Shown: positions 42,312 through 50,351 of the stretch, in pieces
How the letters are laid out: each line of letters starts with the position of its first letter
Numbering within the stretch: position 1 is the first letter of the stretch
Notes under the pieces: model-generated
The model's input: only the letters and a program-made list of their open reading frames with translations
The model's database searches: none
What the model was told of the DNA's origin: nothing
Assembly (NCBI GenBank): GCA_002325245.1
Contig: DCRR01000001.1
Span: 23,813-87,812, forward strand
DNA: 64,000 nt
From: Microbacteriaceae bacterium UBA1487
GTDB taxonomy: Bacteria > Actinomycetota > Actinomycetes > Actinomycetales > Microbacteriaceae
Reading direction: 5' to 3'
Made by a program: the position numbers and the translations under genes

Positions 42312-43609
42312 CAGCGGGTCTCCTTCGCTTCGGTTGCGGAGGCTTCGTCGGCGACTCCCGGGGCAGTGGCGAGCAGCTCATCGATCTCCGCGGCGGGCAC
42401 GGGGATCACGATCTCGCCGGTCGCGGCGTCGCCGGGGCCGAGAGCGGCCAGCAGCGTCACGCGCGGGATGACGCCGACGAGGCGTCCGTCAGAGTTGACG
42501 ACCGCCAGCGGGAGCGGCGACTCCACCGAGGGAACGAAGAGATCCATCAGGACCGCATCGACCTCGACGGACTGCGGCACCGGGCGGATCACGCTGGCGA
42601 GCGAGCGCTCGCCCTTCTGGACGAGCTTCATGGCGTCGCGGTCGCGCACCATGCCGAGCAGCTTGTGATCGCGGCCGGTCACGTAGACGGCGGAGGAGTA
42701 CCCCTCGCGCATCGCCTTGAGCGCGGTGCGCGGGCCCGCGGACTCCGAGACGGCGAGCCGCGGCTTCTCCATCACGTTGCCGGCGGTGAGCACGCGCGCA
42801 CGGTCGACGTCCTGCACAAACTGCTCGACGTAGTCGTTGGCGGGGTCGGTGAGGATGTCCTCCGGCGTGCCGATCTGCACGACGCGACCGTCGTGCATGA
42901 CGGCGATGCGGTCGCCGAGGAACATCGCCTCGTTGAGGTCGTGGGTGATGAAGATGATGGTCTTCTGCAGGGTCTCCTGCAGTTCGAGGAGCTGCTCCTG
43001 CATCTCGCGGCGGATCAGCGGGTCGAGGGCGCTGAACGCCTCGTCCATCAGCAGAACGTCGGTGTCGGCGGCGAGGGCGCGGCCGAGGCCCACGCGCTGC
43101 TGCATTCCACCGGAGAGCTCGGAGGGATACTTGTCCTCCCAGCCGGCGAGACCGACCAGTGCGGTGGTCTTGCGGGCGCGCTCCAGGCGCTCCTCGCGCG
43201 GCATGCCCTGGATCTCGAGGCCGTAGGCCACGTTGTCGAGCACCGTGCGGTGGGGGAGCAGGGCGAAGTGCTGGAACACCATGGAGATCCGCTTGCGGCG
43301 GATCTGGCGCAGCTGCTCGGCCGAGATGCCGGTGATCGGGTCGCCGCCGATCGTCACGGTTCCGGCGGTGGCGTCGAGCAGGCCGTTCAGCATCCGGATC
43401 AGGGTCGACTTGCCGGAGCCGGAGAGGCCCATGACGACGAAGATCTCGCCGCGCTTGACCTCGAAGCTCGCATCGATCACGGCGGCGGTGGTGCCGAGCG
43501 AGACCTCGTCGCGGTGCGCGCCGGTGCGGAGTCGTTCAACAGTTTCGGTTGTTCGGCGGCCGAAGACTTTGAAAAGTCCGTCCGCCTTCAGTGCAACAGT
43601 GTCGGTCAC
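42311..43609 (-). CDS. proV: glycine betaine/proline-type ABC ATPase with CBS domains
   Basis: 432 residues. ABC domain with Walker A GLSGSGKST (61-69), LSGGMQQRV signature and LLMDEAFSALDP Walker B; the FQHFALLPHRTV Q loop is typical of ProV. Two CBS domains (about 290-410) probably sense ionic strength, as in OpuA. The C-terminal tail is acidic. The start ATG lies 90 bp from the 21-bp palindrome at 43699-43719. Confidence 0.93.
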   Translation of the reverse strand: MTDTVALKADGLFKVFGRRTTETVERLRTGAHRDEVSLGTTAAVIDASFEVKRGEIFVVMGLSGSGKSTLIRMLNGLLDATAGTVTIGGDPITGISAEQLRQIRRKRISMVFQHFALLPHRTVLDNVAYGLEIQGMPREERLERARKTTALVGLAGWEDKYPSELSGGMQQRVGLGRALAADTDVLLMDEAFSALDPLIRREMQEQLLELQETLQKTIIFITHDLNEAMFLGDRIAVMHDGRVVQIGTPEDILTDPANDYVEQFVQDVDRARVLTAGNVMEKPRLAVSESAGPRTALKAMREGYSSAVYVTGRDHKLLGMVRDRDAMKLVQKGERSLASVIRPVPQSVEVDAVLMDLFVPSVESPLPLAVVNSDGRLVGVIPRVTLLAALGPGDAATGEIVIPVPAAEIDELLATAPGVADEASATEAKETR

Positions 43610-43926
43610 GTCATCCTGTGCCTGCGCGCGTCAGCGCCAGGTCTCGGGTTGCGGTCCGGGCACGCCGTGCGGACGCCTGCGATCATCTGCAAGCGAGGGA
43701 CGTCACATCGAGTGACGTCGCGCATCGACATGCCATACGCTCGCCGCCACGGGGGCGGCGATCGCGGCCTGGGTGTCAGGGCTCACTCCACGGTCGTGTC
43801 GGACGCGTCGCCGGGAGGCCGTCAACTAACGTAACAGAGCCAGGCAAGCCCTGACCAACCGTGGGCGCCATCGAGTCCGGATCGAGACCTGGCGTTCACT
43901 TCACGTTTCGAACGGAGCCGTCCACC
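43610..43926. promoter_or_regulatory. divergent regulatory region between proV and the thioesterase
   Basis: About 317 bp with no gene. Contains the perfect inverted repeat at 43699-43719, an AT-richer stretch near 43829-43841 (CTAACGTAACAG) that could hold the rightward -10 (TAACGT), and TATGGC at 43733-43738 (minus strand) as a possible leftward -10 ahead of the palindrome. Confidence 0.45.
43699..43719. promoter_or_regulatory. perfect 21-bp inverted repeat, candidate operator of proVWX
   Basis: GACGTCAC, five-base spacer (ATCGA), GTGACGTC. Each arm contains the self-complementary GACGTC. A dimeric repressor or activator site is likely; the cognate regulator is not encoded next to it. Confidence 0.65.
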
Positions 43927-44412
43927 ATGACCCGACTTCACGTGCCGATCGCCTTGCGCTGGGCGGACCTCGATGCCTACGGGCACGTCAACAACGCGGT
44001 CATGCTGCGGCTGCTCGAGGAGGCCCGCATCCAGGTGTTCTGGGCGGACAGCGCCGCAGGCCACGAGGCCGGCGACGCCCCCGCGACGGCGCTCATCGAC
44101 AACGGCGATGGCGCGCAGACGCTCTCGCTGATCGCGCGGCAGGAGATCGAATACCTTGCCCCGGTCCCGTACTTGCGCAAGCCCATCGATGTGCAGCTGT
44201 GGATCGGGCGACTCGGCGGATCCAGCCTCGAGGTCTGCTACGAGGTGTGCTCGCCGGTCGGCGCGGAACCGCAGATCGTGTTCGCGCGGGCGAGCACGAC
44301 GATTGTGCTCGTCGACGCGACCACGATGCGACCGCGCCGCCTCACCGAGGCTGAGCGCGAGACGTGGTCCGCACACGCGGAGGACCCGATCGAGTTCGTG
44401 AACCGCCGCTGA
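43927..44412 (+). CDS. 4HBT-family acyl-CoA thioesterase
   Basis: 161 residues from ATG 43927 with GGAG upstream. Hotdog fold: ALRWADLDAYGHVNNAVMLRLLEEARIQVF carries the 4HBT catalytic Asp and the D-x-G-H-V-N-N signature. A second half EIEYLAPVPYLRKPIDVQLWIGRLG follows. Hydrolyses short or aromatic acyl-CoA; exact substrate unknown. Divergent from proV. Confidence 0.87.
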   Translation: MTRLHVPIALRWADLDAYGHVNNAVMLRLLEEARIQVFWADSAAGHEAGDAPATALIDNGDGAQTLSLIARQEIEYLAPVPYLRKPIDVQLWIGRLGGSSLEVCYEVCSPVGAEPQIVFARASTTIVLVDATTMRPRRLTEAERETWSAHAEDPIEFVNRR

Positions 44413-44453
44413 ACCGCCGACCGGCCGCGTGAACAGGGCCTGGCCGCACCGGG

Positions 44454-45329
44454 TCAGTCCAGGAACTCGGGCACGCGGATCATGCCCTCCTGCGCCACGC
44501 TCGCGGCGAGGACGCCGTCGCGGGAGTAGATCCGGCCCTGGGCGAGTCCGCGCCCGCCGATCGCGGTGGGCGACTCCTGCACGTACAGCAGCCACTCGTC
44601 GGCGCGCGCGAAGCGGTGCCACCACATGGCGTGGTCGAGGCTCGCGACCTTGAGTCCGGGGTTCGACCAGGCGACTCCGTGCTTGCGGAGCACCGGTTCG
44701 AGGATGGCGTAGTCGCTCGCGTAGGCGAGGGCGGCGCGGTGGATGTTCGGGTCGTCGGGCAGTGGATCCTGCGCGCGCATCCAGATGACCTGGTGCGCCG
44801 ACTTCCTGCCGTCGGGCGCCAGGTAGATCGGCTCTTCGACGTGACGGATGTCGAAGGCGCGCCGGTTCGCCCACGCGCGGGCGAGCGGGTGGTCGACGTC
44901 TTTGAGAAGCTCGGCGACCGTCGGCAGGCTTTCGGGATCGGGGATGTCGGCGGGCATCTCGATCTGGTGGTCGAAGCCGGGGTCGACGTCCTGGAAGGAG
45001 GCGATCATCGACAGGATCGGCTCACCCGACTGGTAGGCCTGCGTGCGCCGAGTCGAGAACGAGCGGCCGTCGTGGATGCGATCCACCGAGAACGTGATCG
45101 GCTGCGTCACATCGCCGGGTCGGAGGAAGTAGCCGTGCATCGAGTGCACGAAACGGTCTTCGGGCGTCGTGCGAATCGCGGCCATGAGCGACTGGGCGAG
45201 CACCTGCCCGCCGAACACGCGCCCGTTGGGCATCCACTCGCTCGGTCCGGTGAAGATGTCTTCGCGGGTGCGGGCACCCGTGTCGGAAAGGTCGAGGGCG
45301 GCCAGGAGTCCCGACACAGCATCGCTCAT
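44454..45329 (-). CDS. tesB: acyl-CoA thioesterase II
   Basis: 291 residues, the normal length of TesB with two fused hotdog domains. MPNGRVFGGQVLAQSLMAA and HSMHGYFLRPGD are the first-domain signatures; the second has LDHAMWWHRFARADEWLLY with the catalytic Asp, and ESPTAIGGRGLAQGRIYSRDGVLAASVAQEGMIR. Cleaves acyl-CoA of medium to long chain length. Starts back to back with the next gene, 20 bp apart. Confidence 0.93.
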   Translation of the reverse strand: MSDAVSGLLAALDLSDTGARTREDIFTGPSEWMPNGRVFGGQVLAQSLMAAIRTTPEDRFVHSMHGYFLRPGDVTQPITFSVDRIHDGRSFSTRRTQAYQSGEPILSMIASFQDVDPGFDHQIEMPADIPDPESLPTVAELLKDVDHPLARAWANRRAFDIRHVEEPIYLAPDGRKSAHQVIWMRAQDPLPDDPNIHRAALAYASDYAILEPVLRKHGVAWSNPGLKVASLDHAMWWHRFARADEWLLYVQESPTAIGGRGLAQGRIYSRDGVLAASVAQEGMIRVPEFLD

Positions 45330-45335
45330 GGGTTG

Positions 45336-45342
45336 TAGTTTA
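45336..45342. promoter_or_regulatory. overlapping divergent -10 elements
   Basis: Plus strand TAGTTT (45336-45341) lies 8 bases before ATG 45350; minus strand TAAACT (45337-45342) lies 7 bases before ATG 45329. The two hexamers overlap by five bases. Confidence 0.55.
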
Positions 45343-45349
45343 GGAGCAG

Positions 45350-46054
45350 ATGAGCCGTTCCTTCACGCTGACAGACCTCCCCGCCCTCGACGATCTGCAG
45401 ACCTTCCTGGCGCGCGCCGCGCGCATCGAGGACGGTTCCGTGCGCCTGGTCGCCGCCAACGGCGTGCTCGCGGTGTATGTCGCGATCTTCTACCCCGTCG
45501 GACTGACCGATGATGCGCCCACGGTGCTGGGGCTGCGCGTCGCCCGGATCTCGAGCGACGACACCTTCGACGCAGTCGTTCCGCTGGCCGCGCTGCGCCA
45601 GCGGCTGGAGAATGTGCAGGCGGACGCCGCGCGCGCCGCCAACCCCGAACTGTTCACCGCGACGCTGACGCTGCCGATGGAGGCGCCGAGCGTCACCTGG
45701 GCCGCGATCTCGCCGCCGCGCGGAGGGTGGGCGCCGATCGGATCCATCGACGCGCGCGTCCTCGACGCCGCCGCGCGTGCCGGGATCGATCAGGTCGCCG
45801 AGGCGCTTCCCGATGGGGCCGGTGAGCAGATCGTGCGCACGGTGCGCACCGAGGTCTGGGGGCGCGAGATCCCGGGCGCCGAGCACATTCCGGCGGGCGC
45901 CGCCTTCGCTGCGCTCAGTCTCGGGTTCCTCGGCGGCGCGAGCCTTGACGGGGCCGCGCCGGTCGAGGTGTTCGAGACGGGGACGTGGACGCGCCTCAGC
46001 TCGCCGCGCGGCCACGTGCTCGTGAAGCGTCGCGCCTGGACGCTGTCGCGGTAG
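45350..46054 (+). CDS. conserved actinobacterial hypothetical protein
   Basis: 234 residues, alpha/beta, with GSVRLVAANGVLAVYVAIFYPVGL and PRGGWAPIGSIDARVLDAAARAGIDQVAEALPDGAG. No cysteine-based or nucleotide-binding motif. GGAG is three bases before the ATG, but the -10 layout also allows a leaderless start. Divergent from tesB, sharing its promoter region. Confidence 0.75.
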   Translation: MSRSFTLTDLPALDDLQTFLARAARIEDGSVRLVAANGVLAVYVAIFYPVGLTDDAPTVLGLRVARISSDDTFDAVVPLAALRQRLENVQADAARAANPELFTATLTLPMEAPSVTWAAISPPRGGWAPIGSIDARVLDAAARAGIDQVAEALPDGAGEQIVRTVRTEVWGREIPGAEHIPAGAAFAALSLGFLGGASLDGAAPVEVFETGTWTRLSSPRGHVLVKRRAWTLSR

Positions 46055-46063
46055 CCCGACTGC

Positions 46064-46594
46064 TCAGCCGTAGTAGCGGATGAATTCGAACACGGTCGAG
46101 AAGACGATCGACATGATCACGATTCCGACGACCAGCGACACCGCGTGCACCGCGATCGTCGCCCAGAGGGGCGCGAGCCCGCCGCCGGTGCGACGGCGCA
46201 CCACGACCGAGCGCCCGATCACGTAGACGAGGTTGCCGCCCGCGACGAACACGAACAGCATCCACGGCCAGGCGAACGGCTGCGGTACGCCGCGGGCCTT
46301 CAACTGTTTGTGGTCGAAGTAGGCGCCCAGGACCAGGATCGCGGTTGCGACGATGCCGAGTAGCACGGTGGACAGGTAGCCCGGGTCGGTGAAGAGGGCG
46401 AACTGCGCCGCTGGATCGCTGGGGTAGAGCAGAGAGATCGTCAGGATGCCTCGCCAGTCGATGAACATCGCAGGAATGACGCTCAGCAGCGGTACGAGCG
46501 CGATCACCCAGATCCACGGTGTGCTCGTGCTGGTGCCGGCGGGGGCGCGAAGCGCGGTGGTGGCGTCGACGGTGTACGGAGTCTGATCGGTCAC
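46064..46594 (-). CDS. four-helix membrane protein of unknown function
   Basis: 176 residues: hydrophilic start with a TSTS segment, four hydrophobic segments, and a basic loop (GRSVVVRRRTGGG). The start is GTG 46594 after a leaderless -10 (TAGGCT). No recognised family beyond a general conserved membrane protein. Confidence 0.75.
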   Translation of the reverse strand: MTDQTPYTVDATTALRAPAGTSTSTPWIWVIALVPLLSVIPAMFIDWRGILTISLLYPSDPAAQFALFTDPGYLSTVLLGIVATAILVLGAYFDHKQLKARGVPQPFAWPWMLFVFVAGGNLVYVIGRSVVVRRRTGGGLAPLWATIAVHAVSLVVGIVIMSIVFSTVFEFIRYYG

Positions 46595-46600
46595 GGGCCG

Positions 46601-46606
46601 AGCCTA
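46601..46606 (-). promoter_or_regulatory. -10 box, leaderless promoter
   Basis: On the minus strand TAGGCT, six-base gap (CGGCCC), GTG at 46594. Confidence 0.65.
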
Positions 46607-46647
46607 GAGGTCACCGCGCGGAACCTGAGAGAGCACACGCGACGAGA

Positions 46648-48303
46648 TCAGAGCCGCTCGGCAACTGTGCGGCCGGCGGTGCGGCCGGTGAACAGGCAGC
46701 CCCCGAGGAAGGTCCCTTCGAGCGAGCGGTAGCCGTGCATGCCGCCGCCGCCGAAACCGGCGGCCTCGCCCGCGGCGAACAGGCCCGGAATGGGCGTGCC
46801 GTCGGCGGTGAGCGCCTGACCGGTGAGGTCGGTCTGGATCCCGCCCAGGCTCTTGCGTGTCAGCACGTGGAGCTTCACGGCGATGAGCGGCCGGTGCCGG
46901 GCGTCGAGGATCTTGTGAGGCTTCGCGACGCGAATGAGGCGGTCGCCGCGGTAGCGCCGCGCACCGCGGGCGGCGGTCACCTGTGCATCTTTGCTGAACG
47001 CGTTGTCGAGCTCTCGATCGCGCGCCTCGATCTCGCGTCGGATCGTCTTCGTGTCGAGCTCGATCCCGGGTGAGAGCCGCTTCATCCCGGCGAACAGCTC
47101 GTCAAGAGTGTCGGCGACGATGAAGTCCTCGCCGTGCTCCTTGAACGCCTCGACGGGGCCGGTGGCGCCCTTCGCGAGGCGCTGCCGAAGCAGTTCGAGG
47201 ATGCTCTTGCCCGTGAGGTCGGGGTTCTGCTCGCTGCCGGAGAGTGCGAACTCCTTCTCGATGATCGACTGCGTCAGCACGAACCAGGAGTGGTCGTGCC
47301 CGGTCTGGCGCAGGTGCTCGAGCGTCCCGAGGGTATCGAAGCCCGGGAACAGCGGCACCGGCAGCCGGTTGCCGGCGGCGTCGAACCAGAGGCTCGACGG
47401 GCCGGGCAGGATCCGGATGCCGTGGTCGGCCCACACCGGATCGAAGTTGGTGATGCCCTCGACGTAGTGCCACATGCGGTCGCCGTTGATCAGCCGCGCG
47501 CCGGCGCTCTCGGAGATCCCGAGCATGCGTCCGTCGACGTGGGCGGGGACCCCGCTGAGCATCTGCTTCGGGGGAGCGCCGAGCCACTCGGGCCACTGCG
47601 CGCGGACCAGGTCGTGGTTGCCGCCGATTCCGCCGCTGGAGACGATCACGGCGCTGGCTTCGAACTCGAACGGGTCGATCTCGTCGCGATTGCTCGCCGC
47701 GCCTCGTGCCGCGTCATCGTCGGCGAGGATCTGCCCGCGCGCGCCCACCACTGCGCCGTCGCGCGTGATCAGCTCGTCGACGCGGTGACGGAAGCGCAGC
47801 TCGACGAGCCCCGCCTCGACGCCCTCGCGCACGGCGCGGATGAACGGCTCCAAGATGGCGGGGCCGGTTCCCCACGTGACGTGGAAGCGGGGCACGGAGT
47901 TGCCGTGCGCCGTGGCGGTGTAGCCGCCGCGCTCGGCCCATCCGACGACGGGGAAGAACGAGACGCCTTTCTCGCGCAGCCAGGCGCGCTTCTCGCCGGC
48001 GGCGAAGGCGAGGTACGCCTCTGCCCAGCGACGGCCGTGCTCGTCCTCGTCGCGGTCGAATTCGGCGCTGGCGAACCAGTCCTGGCGGGCGAGCTCGTGG
48101 CTGTCGCGGATCCCCATCCGGCGCTGCTCGGGGCTGTCGATCAGGAAGAGGCCGCCGAAGGACCACCACGCCTGACCACCCAGGCTGGCTTCGGGCTCCT
48201 GCTCGAGCACGATCACCTTCTTGCCGGCGGCGACCAGTTCGCCGGCGGCGACGAGTCCCGCGAGTCCGGCTCCGACAACGATCGCGTCTGCCTGATCGGT
48301 CAC
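46648..48303 (-). CDS. FAD-dependent dehydrogenase/oxidoreductase (fumarate reductase/KSTD-like fold)
   Basis: 551 residues from GTG 48303, with a GGAAGTGGGGGG-like RBS upstream. N-terminal FAD Rossmann motif DAIVVGAGLAGLVAAGELVAAG, SLGGQAWWSFGGLF, then a cap domain, and the C-terminal TPIPGLFAAGEAAGFGGGGMHGYRSLEGTFLGGCLFTGRTAGRTV, the family's FAD-binding end. Widely called FAD-binding dehydrogenase in actinobacteria. Substrate (steroid, fumarate or other) cannot be told. Confidence 0.87.
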   Translation of the reverse strand: MTDQADAIVVGAGLAGLVAAGELVAAGKKVIVLEQEPEASLGGQAWWSFGGLFLIDSPEQRRMGIRDSHELARQDWFASAEFDRDEDEHGRRWAEAYLAFAAGEKRAWLREKGVSFFPVVGWAERGGYTATAHGNSVPRFHVTWGTGPAILEPFIRAVREGVEAGLVELRFRHRVDELITRDGAVVGARGQILADDDAARGAASNRDEIDPFEFEASAVIVSSGGIGGNHDLVRAQWPEWLGAPPKQMLSGVPAHVDGRMLGISESAGARLINGDRMWHYVEGITNFDPVWADHGIRILPGPSSLWFDAAGNRLPVPLFPGFDTLGTLEHLRQTGHDHSWFVLTQSIIEKEFALSGSEQNPDLTGKSILELLRQRLAKGATGPVEAFKEHGEDFIVADTLDELFAGMKRLSPGIELDTKTIRREIEARDRELDNAFSKDAQVTAARGARRYRGDRLIRVAKPHKILDARHRPLIAVKLHVLTRKSLGGIQTDLTGQALTADGTPIPGLFAAGEAAGFGGGGMHGYRSLEGTFLGGCLFTGRTAGRTVAERL

Positions 48304-48381
48304 TCGCGAACCCCCCACTTCCTCGATGCGCGTTGGCGTTCCGAGACTACCGGGGCGAGACGCGGGGGAAGCTGGGCGCGC

Positions 48382-48717
48382 CTAGTCGGCGGCGATTGAG
48401 AGGTGGAGCGTGTCACCTTCGACCCGATCGAGTTCGGCCGGCGTGACGAAGAGATCGTGATGCAGGAGTCGGTGGACCCGGACGAAGCCGGCGCGGAGAA
48501 GGTGGTGGGCCTGTTCATCGGGGATCGCATCCCCGCCGAGGATGGAGCGCAGCTCGTTGAGCATGTCGGACGAGCTCTCATCGACGTGCTGGCCCTGGTC
48601 GGTGACCGCCTGCGGGTCGCCGATGCTGACCGCGCTGACCGTGCCCACGCGCTCGCCGGTCATGTCGACGACGGTCATGCCCTCGCGCACCTGATCGATC
48701 GTGTCCACCGTGCTCAC
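48382..48717 (-). CDS. DUF2171-like protein
   Basis: 111 residues from GTG 48717 (MSTVDTIDQVREGMTVVDM). PRC-like N-terminal beta-barrel (EGMTVVDMTGERVGTVSAVSIGDPQAV) and a C-terminal half (HHLLRAGFVRVHRLLHHDLFVTPAELDRVEGDTLHLSIAAD) repeating the same type of fold. Families of this type bind small ligands or membranes; role unknown. Two other starts are possible: GTG 48708, and ATG 48777, which has a better RBS (GGAG, six bases) and would add 20 residues. Confidence 0.7.
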   Translation of the reverse strand: MSTVDTIDQVREGMTVVDMTGERVGTVSAVSIGDPQAVTDQGQHVDESSSDMLNELRSILGGDAIPDEQAHHLLRAGFVRVHRLLHHDLFVTPAELDRVEGDTLHLSIAAD

Positions 48718-48847
48718 GTCCTTTCGGCCCGCAGTCGTGCGACTCCGCACGATGTCCTCACGATAAGCGGTGCGCATGACGTGCTCCGATCTTGACGGCC
48801 GCTCAGCAGGGGTTACTCAGCGCGCAATCAGATTAGCGGAGGAATTC

Positions 48848-49276
48848 TCAGGCGTCGAGCGTGTTGACCATCGCGTGGGCGGCGCGCTCCAGGTAGCTCC
48901 AGAGCGTCGCCTCGTGCAGCTGCGAGAGCTCGAGGCTCGTCATCGCCGTGTGCATGTGGGCGAGCCAGCGGTCGCGCGCATCCGGGTTGACCTTGAAGGC
49001 GGCGTGGCGCATGCGCAGGCGCGGGTGGCCACGCTCCTCGCTGTAGGTCGTCGGCCCGCCCCAGTACTGCTCGAGGAATCCGGTGAGGCGCTGGATCGCG
49101 CCTTCCAGGTCCTCCTCGGGATACATCGGACGCAGCACCTCGTCGTCCTTCACGCCGACGTAGAAGGCGCGCACGAGCTTCTCGAACGTCGGCCGGCCGC
49201 CGACCTGCTCCCAGAAGTTGCCGCCGACGGCTTCGCCGCTCGGGCCGGATCGGAGAGTGACGGGGTTCTCGGTCAT
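48848..49276 (-). CDS. glbO: group II truncated haemoglobin (GlbO-type)
   Basis: 142 residues. TrHb2 features: FWEQVGGRPTFEKLVRAFYVGVKDDEVL with B10-region FY, LRPMYPEEDLEGAI, FLEQYWGGPTTYSEERGHPRLRMRHAAF (proximal His in RHAAF), and WLAHMHTAM. Binds O2 or peroxide/NO. The ATG overlaps the stop of the preceding mscS-type gene, so channel and globin are translationally coupled. Confidence 0.92.
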   Translation of the reverse strand: MTENPVTLRSGPSGEAVGGNFWEQVGGRPTFEKLVRAFYVGVKDDEVLRPMYPEEDLEGAIQRLTGFLEQYWGGPTTYSEERGHPRLRMRHAAFKVNPDARDRWLAHMHTAMTSLELSQLHEATLWSYLERAAHAMVNTLDA

Positions 49277-50283
49277 GATTCCTTCGAGGTCGAGCGGCGG
49301 CCGGGGGAGGGTCGCGGGATCGGGACCTGGGCGGTCTTCGGCGGGCGAGCGCCGCGCACGGATGCGGCGCCCTCGTAGCCGGTCAGCACGGTGGTCGTCA
49401 GGGCGGGAAGGCGGACGCCGAGGTCATCGAGCGCGCGCTTGAGTCGCGCGCGCAGTTCGCGGGCGACATCGTCCTTGCTGCCCGAGTGCGTCTTGACGAC
49501 GAGGCGGACGACGATGCCATCGCCGGAGATGGACTCGATGCCCCAGAGCTCGGGTCGCTCGAGAATGAGCCGCTTCCACTTGGGCTCCTCCGAGAGCTGG
49601 ACGGCGGTGGCGAGCATGTGATCCTCGACCGTGTCGATGTCGGCGTCGTAAGGCACCTGCAGGTCGAGCACGACGCGGGACCAGCCCTGCGAGAGATTGC
49701 CCACCCGCGTGATCTCGCCGTTGCGCACGTACCAGAGCGTTCCGTTGACGTCGCGGATGCGGGTGACGCGGATCTCCACCGACTCGACGATGCCGGTGGC
49801 GGGGCCGAGGTCGACGACGTCGCCGACCCCGAGCTGGTCCTCGGCCACGAGGAAGATGCCGCTCAGGATGTCGCGGACGAGGTTCTGGGCGCCGAAGCCG
49901 AGGCCCGCGCCGAGCGCCGCGGTGATCAGGGCGAAGGCCCCCGTGGCGTTCGGATCGATGGCGGAGATGATCAGCACGAGGGCGACGATCACGATGACCG
50001 CGGTGATGATGCCGGTCAGGATGCCGCCGAGGGCGCGGGTGCGCTGCACGACGCGCGCGGCCGCGACGGGGGAGGCGGGGAGAAGCTGGGTGTCCTCGAT
50101 GCCCTGGCTCTTCTTCACGCCGCTGACCACGCGGTGGACGACGCGTCGGATGACGAAGGTCAGGACAACACGCACGATGATGGAGCCGAGGATGATCGCG
50201 ACGATCGAGATGGGCGTGCCGAAGCGTCCGTCGAGGATGGCTTCGACGCTGGCCCAGAAGGCGCCCCAAGAACTGAAATCCAT
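49273..50283 (-). CDS. MscS-type mechanosensitive channel
   Basis: 336 residues with three to four N-terminal membrane segments. The pore helix TM3 region is seen as ALITAALGAGLGFGAQNLVRDILSGIFLVAEDQLGVGDVVDLG, the MscS signature. The C-terminal cytoplasmic vestibule follows, with a basic/proline tail. Opens under membrane tension to release solutes in hypo-osmotic shock. TAGGCT (minus strand) lies 10 bases upstream of the ATG, giving a short leader. Confidence 0.92.
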   Translation of the reverse strand: MDFSSWGAFWASVEAILDGRFGTPISIVAIILGSIIVRVVLTFVIRRVVHRVVSGVKKSQGIEDTQLLPASPVAAARVVQRTRALGGILTGIITAVIVIVALVLIISAIDPNATGAFALITAALGAGLGFGAQNLVRDILSGIFLVAEDQLGVGDVVDLGPATGIVESVEIRVTRIRDVNGTLWYVRNGEITRVGNLSQGWSRVVLDLQVPYDADIDTVEDHMLATAVQLSEEPKWKRLILERPELWGIESISGDGIVVRLVVKTHSGSKDDVARELRARLKRALDDLGVRLPALTTTVLTGYEGAASVRGARPPKTAQVPIPRPSPGRRSTSKES

Positions 50284-50293
50284 GTCGGGCCTC

Positions 50294-50299
50294 AGCCTA
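50294..50299 (-). promoter_or_regulatory. -10 box of the mscS-glbO operon
   Basis: On the minus strand TAGGCT, ten bases before ATG 50283, slightly longer than the six-base leaderless spacing. Confidence 0.5.
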
Positions 50300-50316
50300 G
50301 TTCGCCGTGCCGCGAG

Positions 50317-50345
50317 TTGCTCCCGGATACCCCTAGGGGTATAGT
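50317..50345 (+). promoter_or_regulatory. promoter of the sulfur/persulfide operon
   Basis: -35 TTGCTC (50317-50322), 17-base spacer, -10 TATAGT (50340-50345), six-base gap (CGGGCC), ATG 50352. The operator palindrome fills the spacer and enters the -10. Confidence 0.75.
50327..50342. promoter_or_regulatory. perfect CsoR/CstR-type operator palindrome
   Basis: ATACCCC-TA-GGGGTAT, a perfect 16-bp inverted repeat of the kind bound by CsoR-family repressors. It overlaps the -10 of the operon whose last gene encodes a CsoR-family protein, so autoregulated repression is likely. Confidence 0.82.
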
Positions 50346-50351
50346 CGGGCC

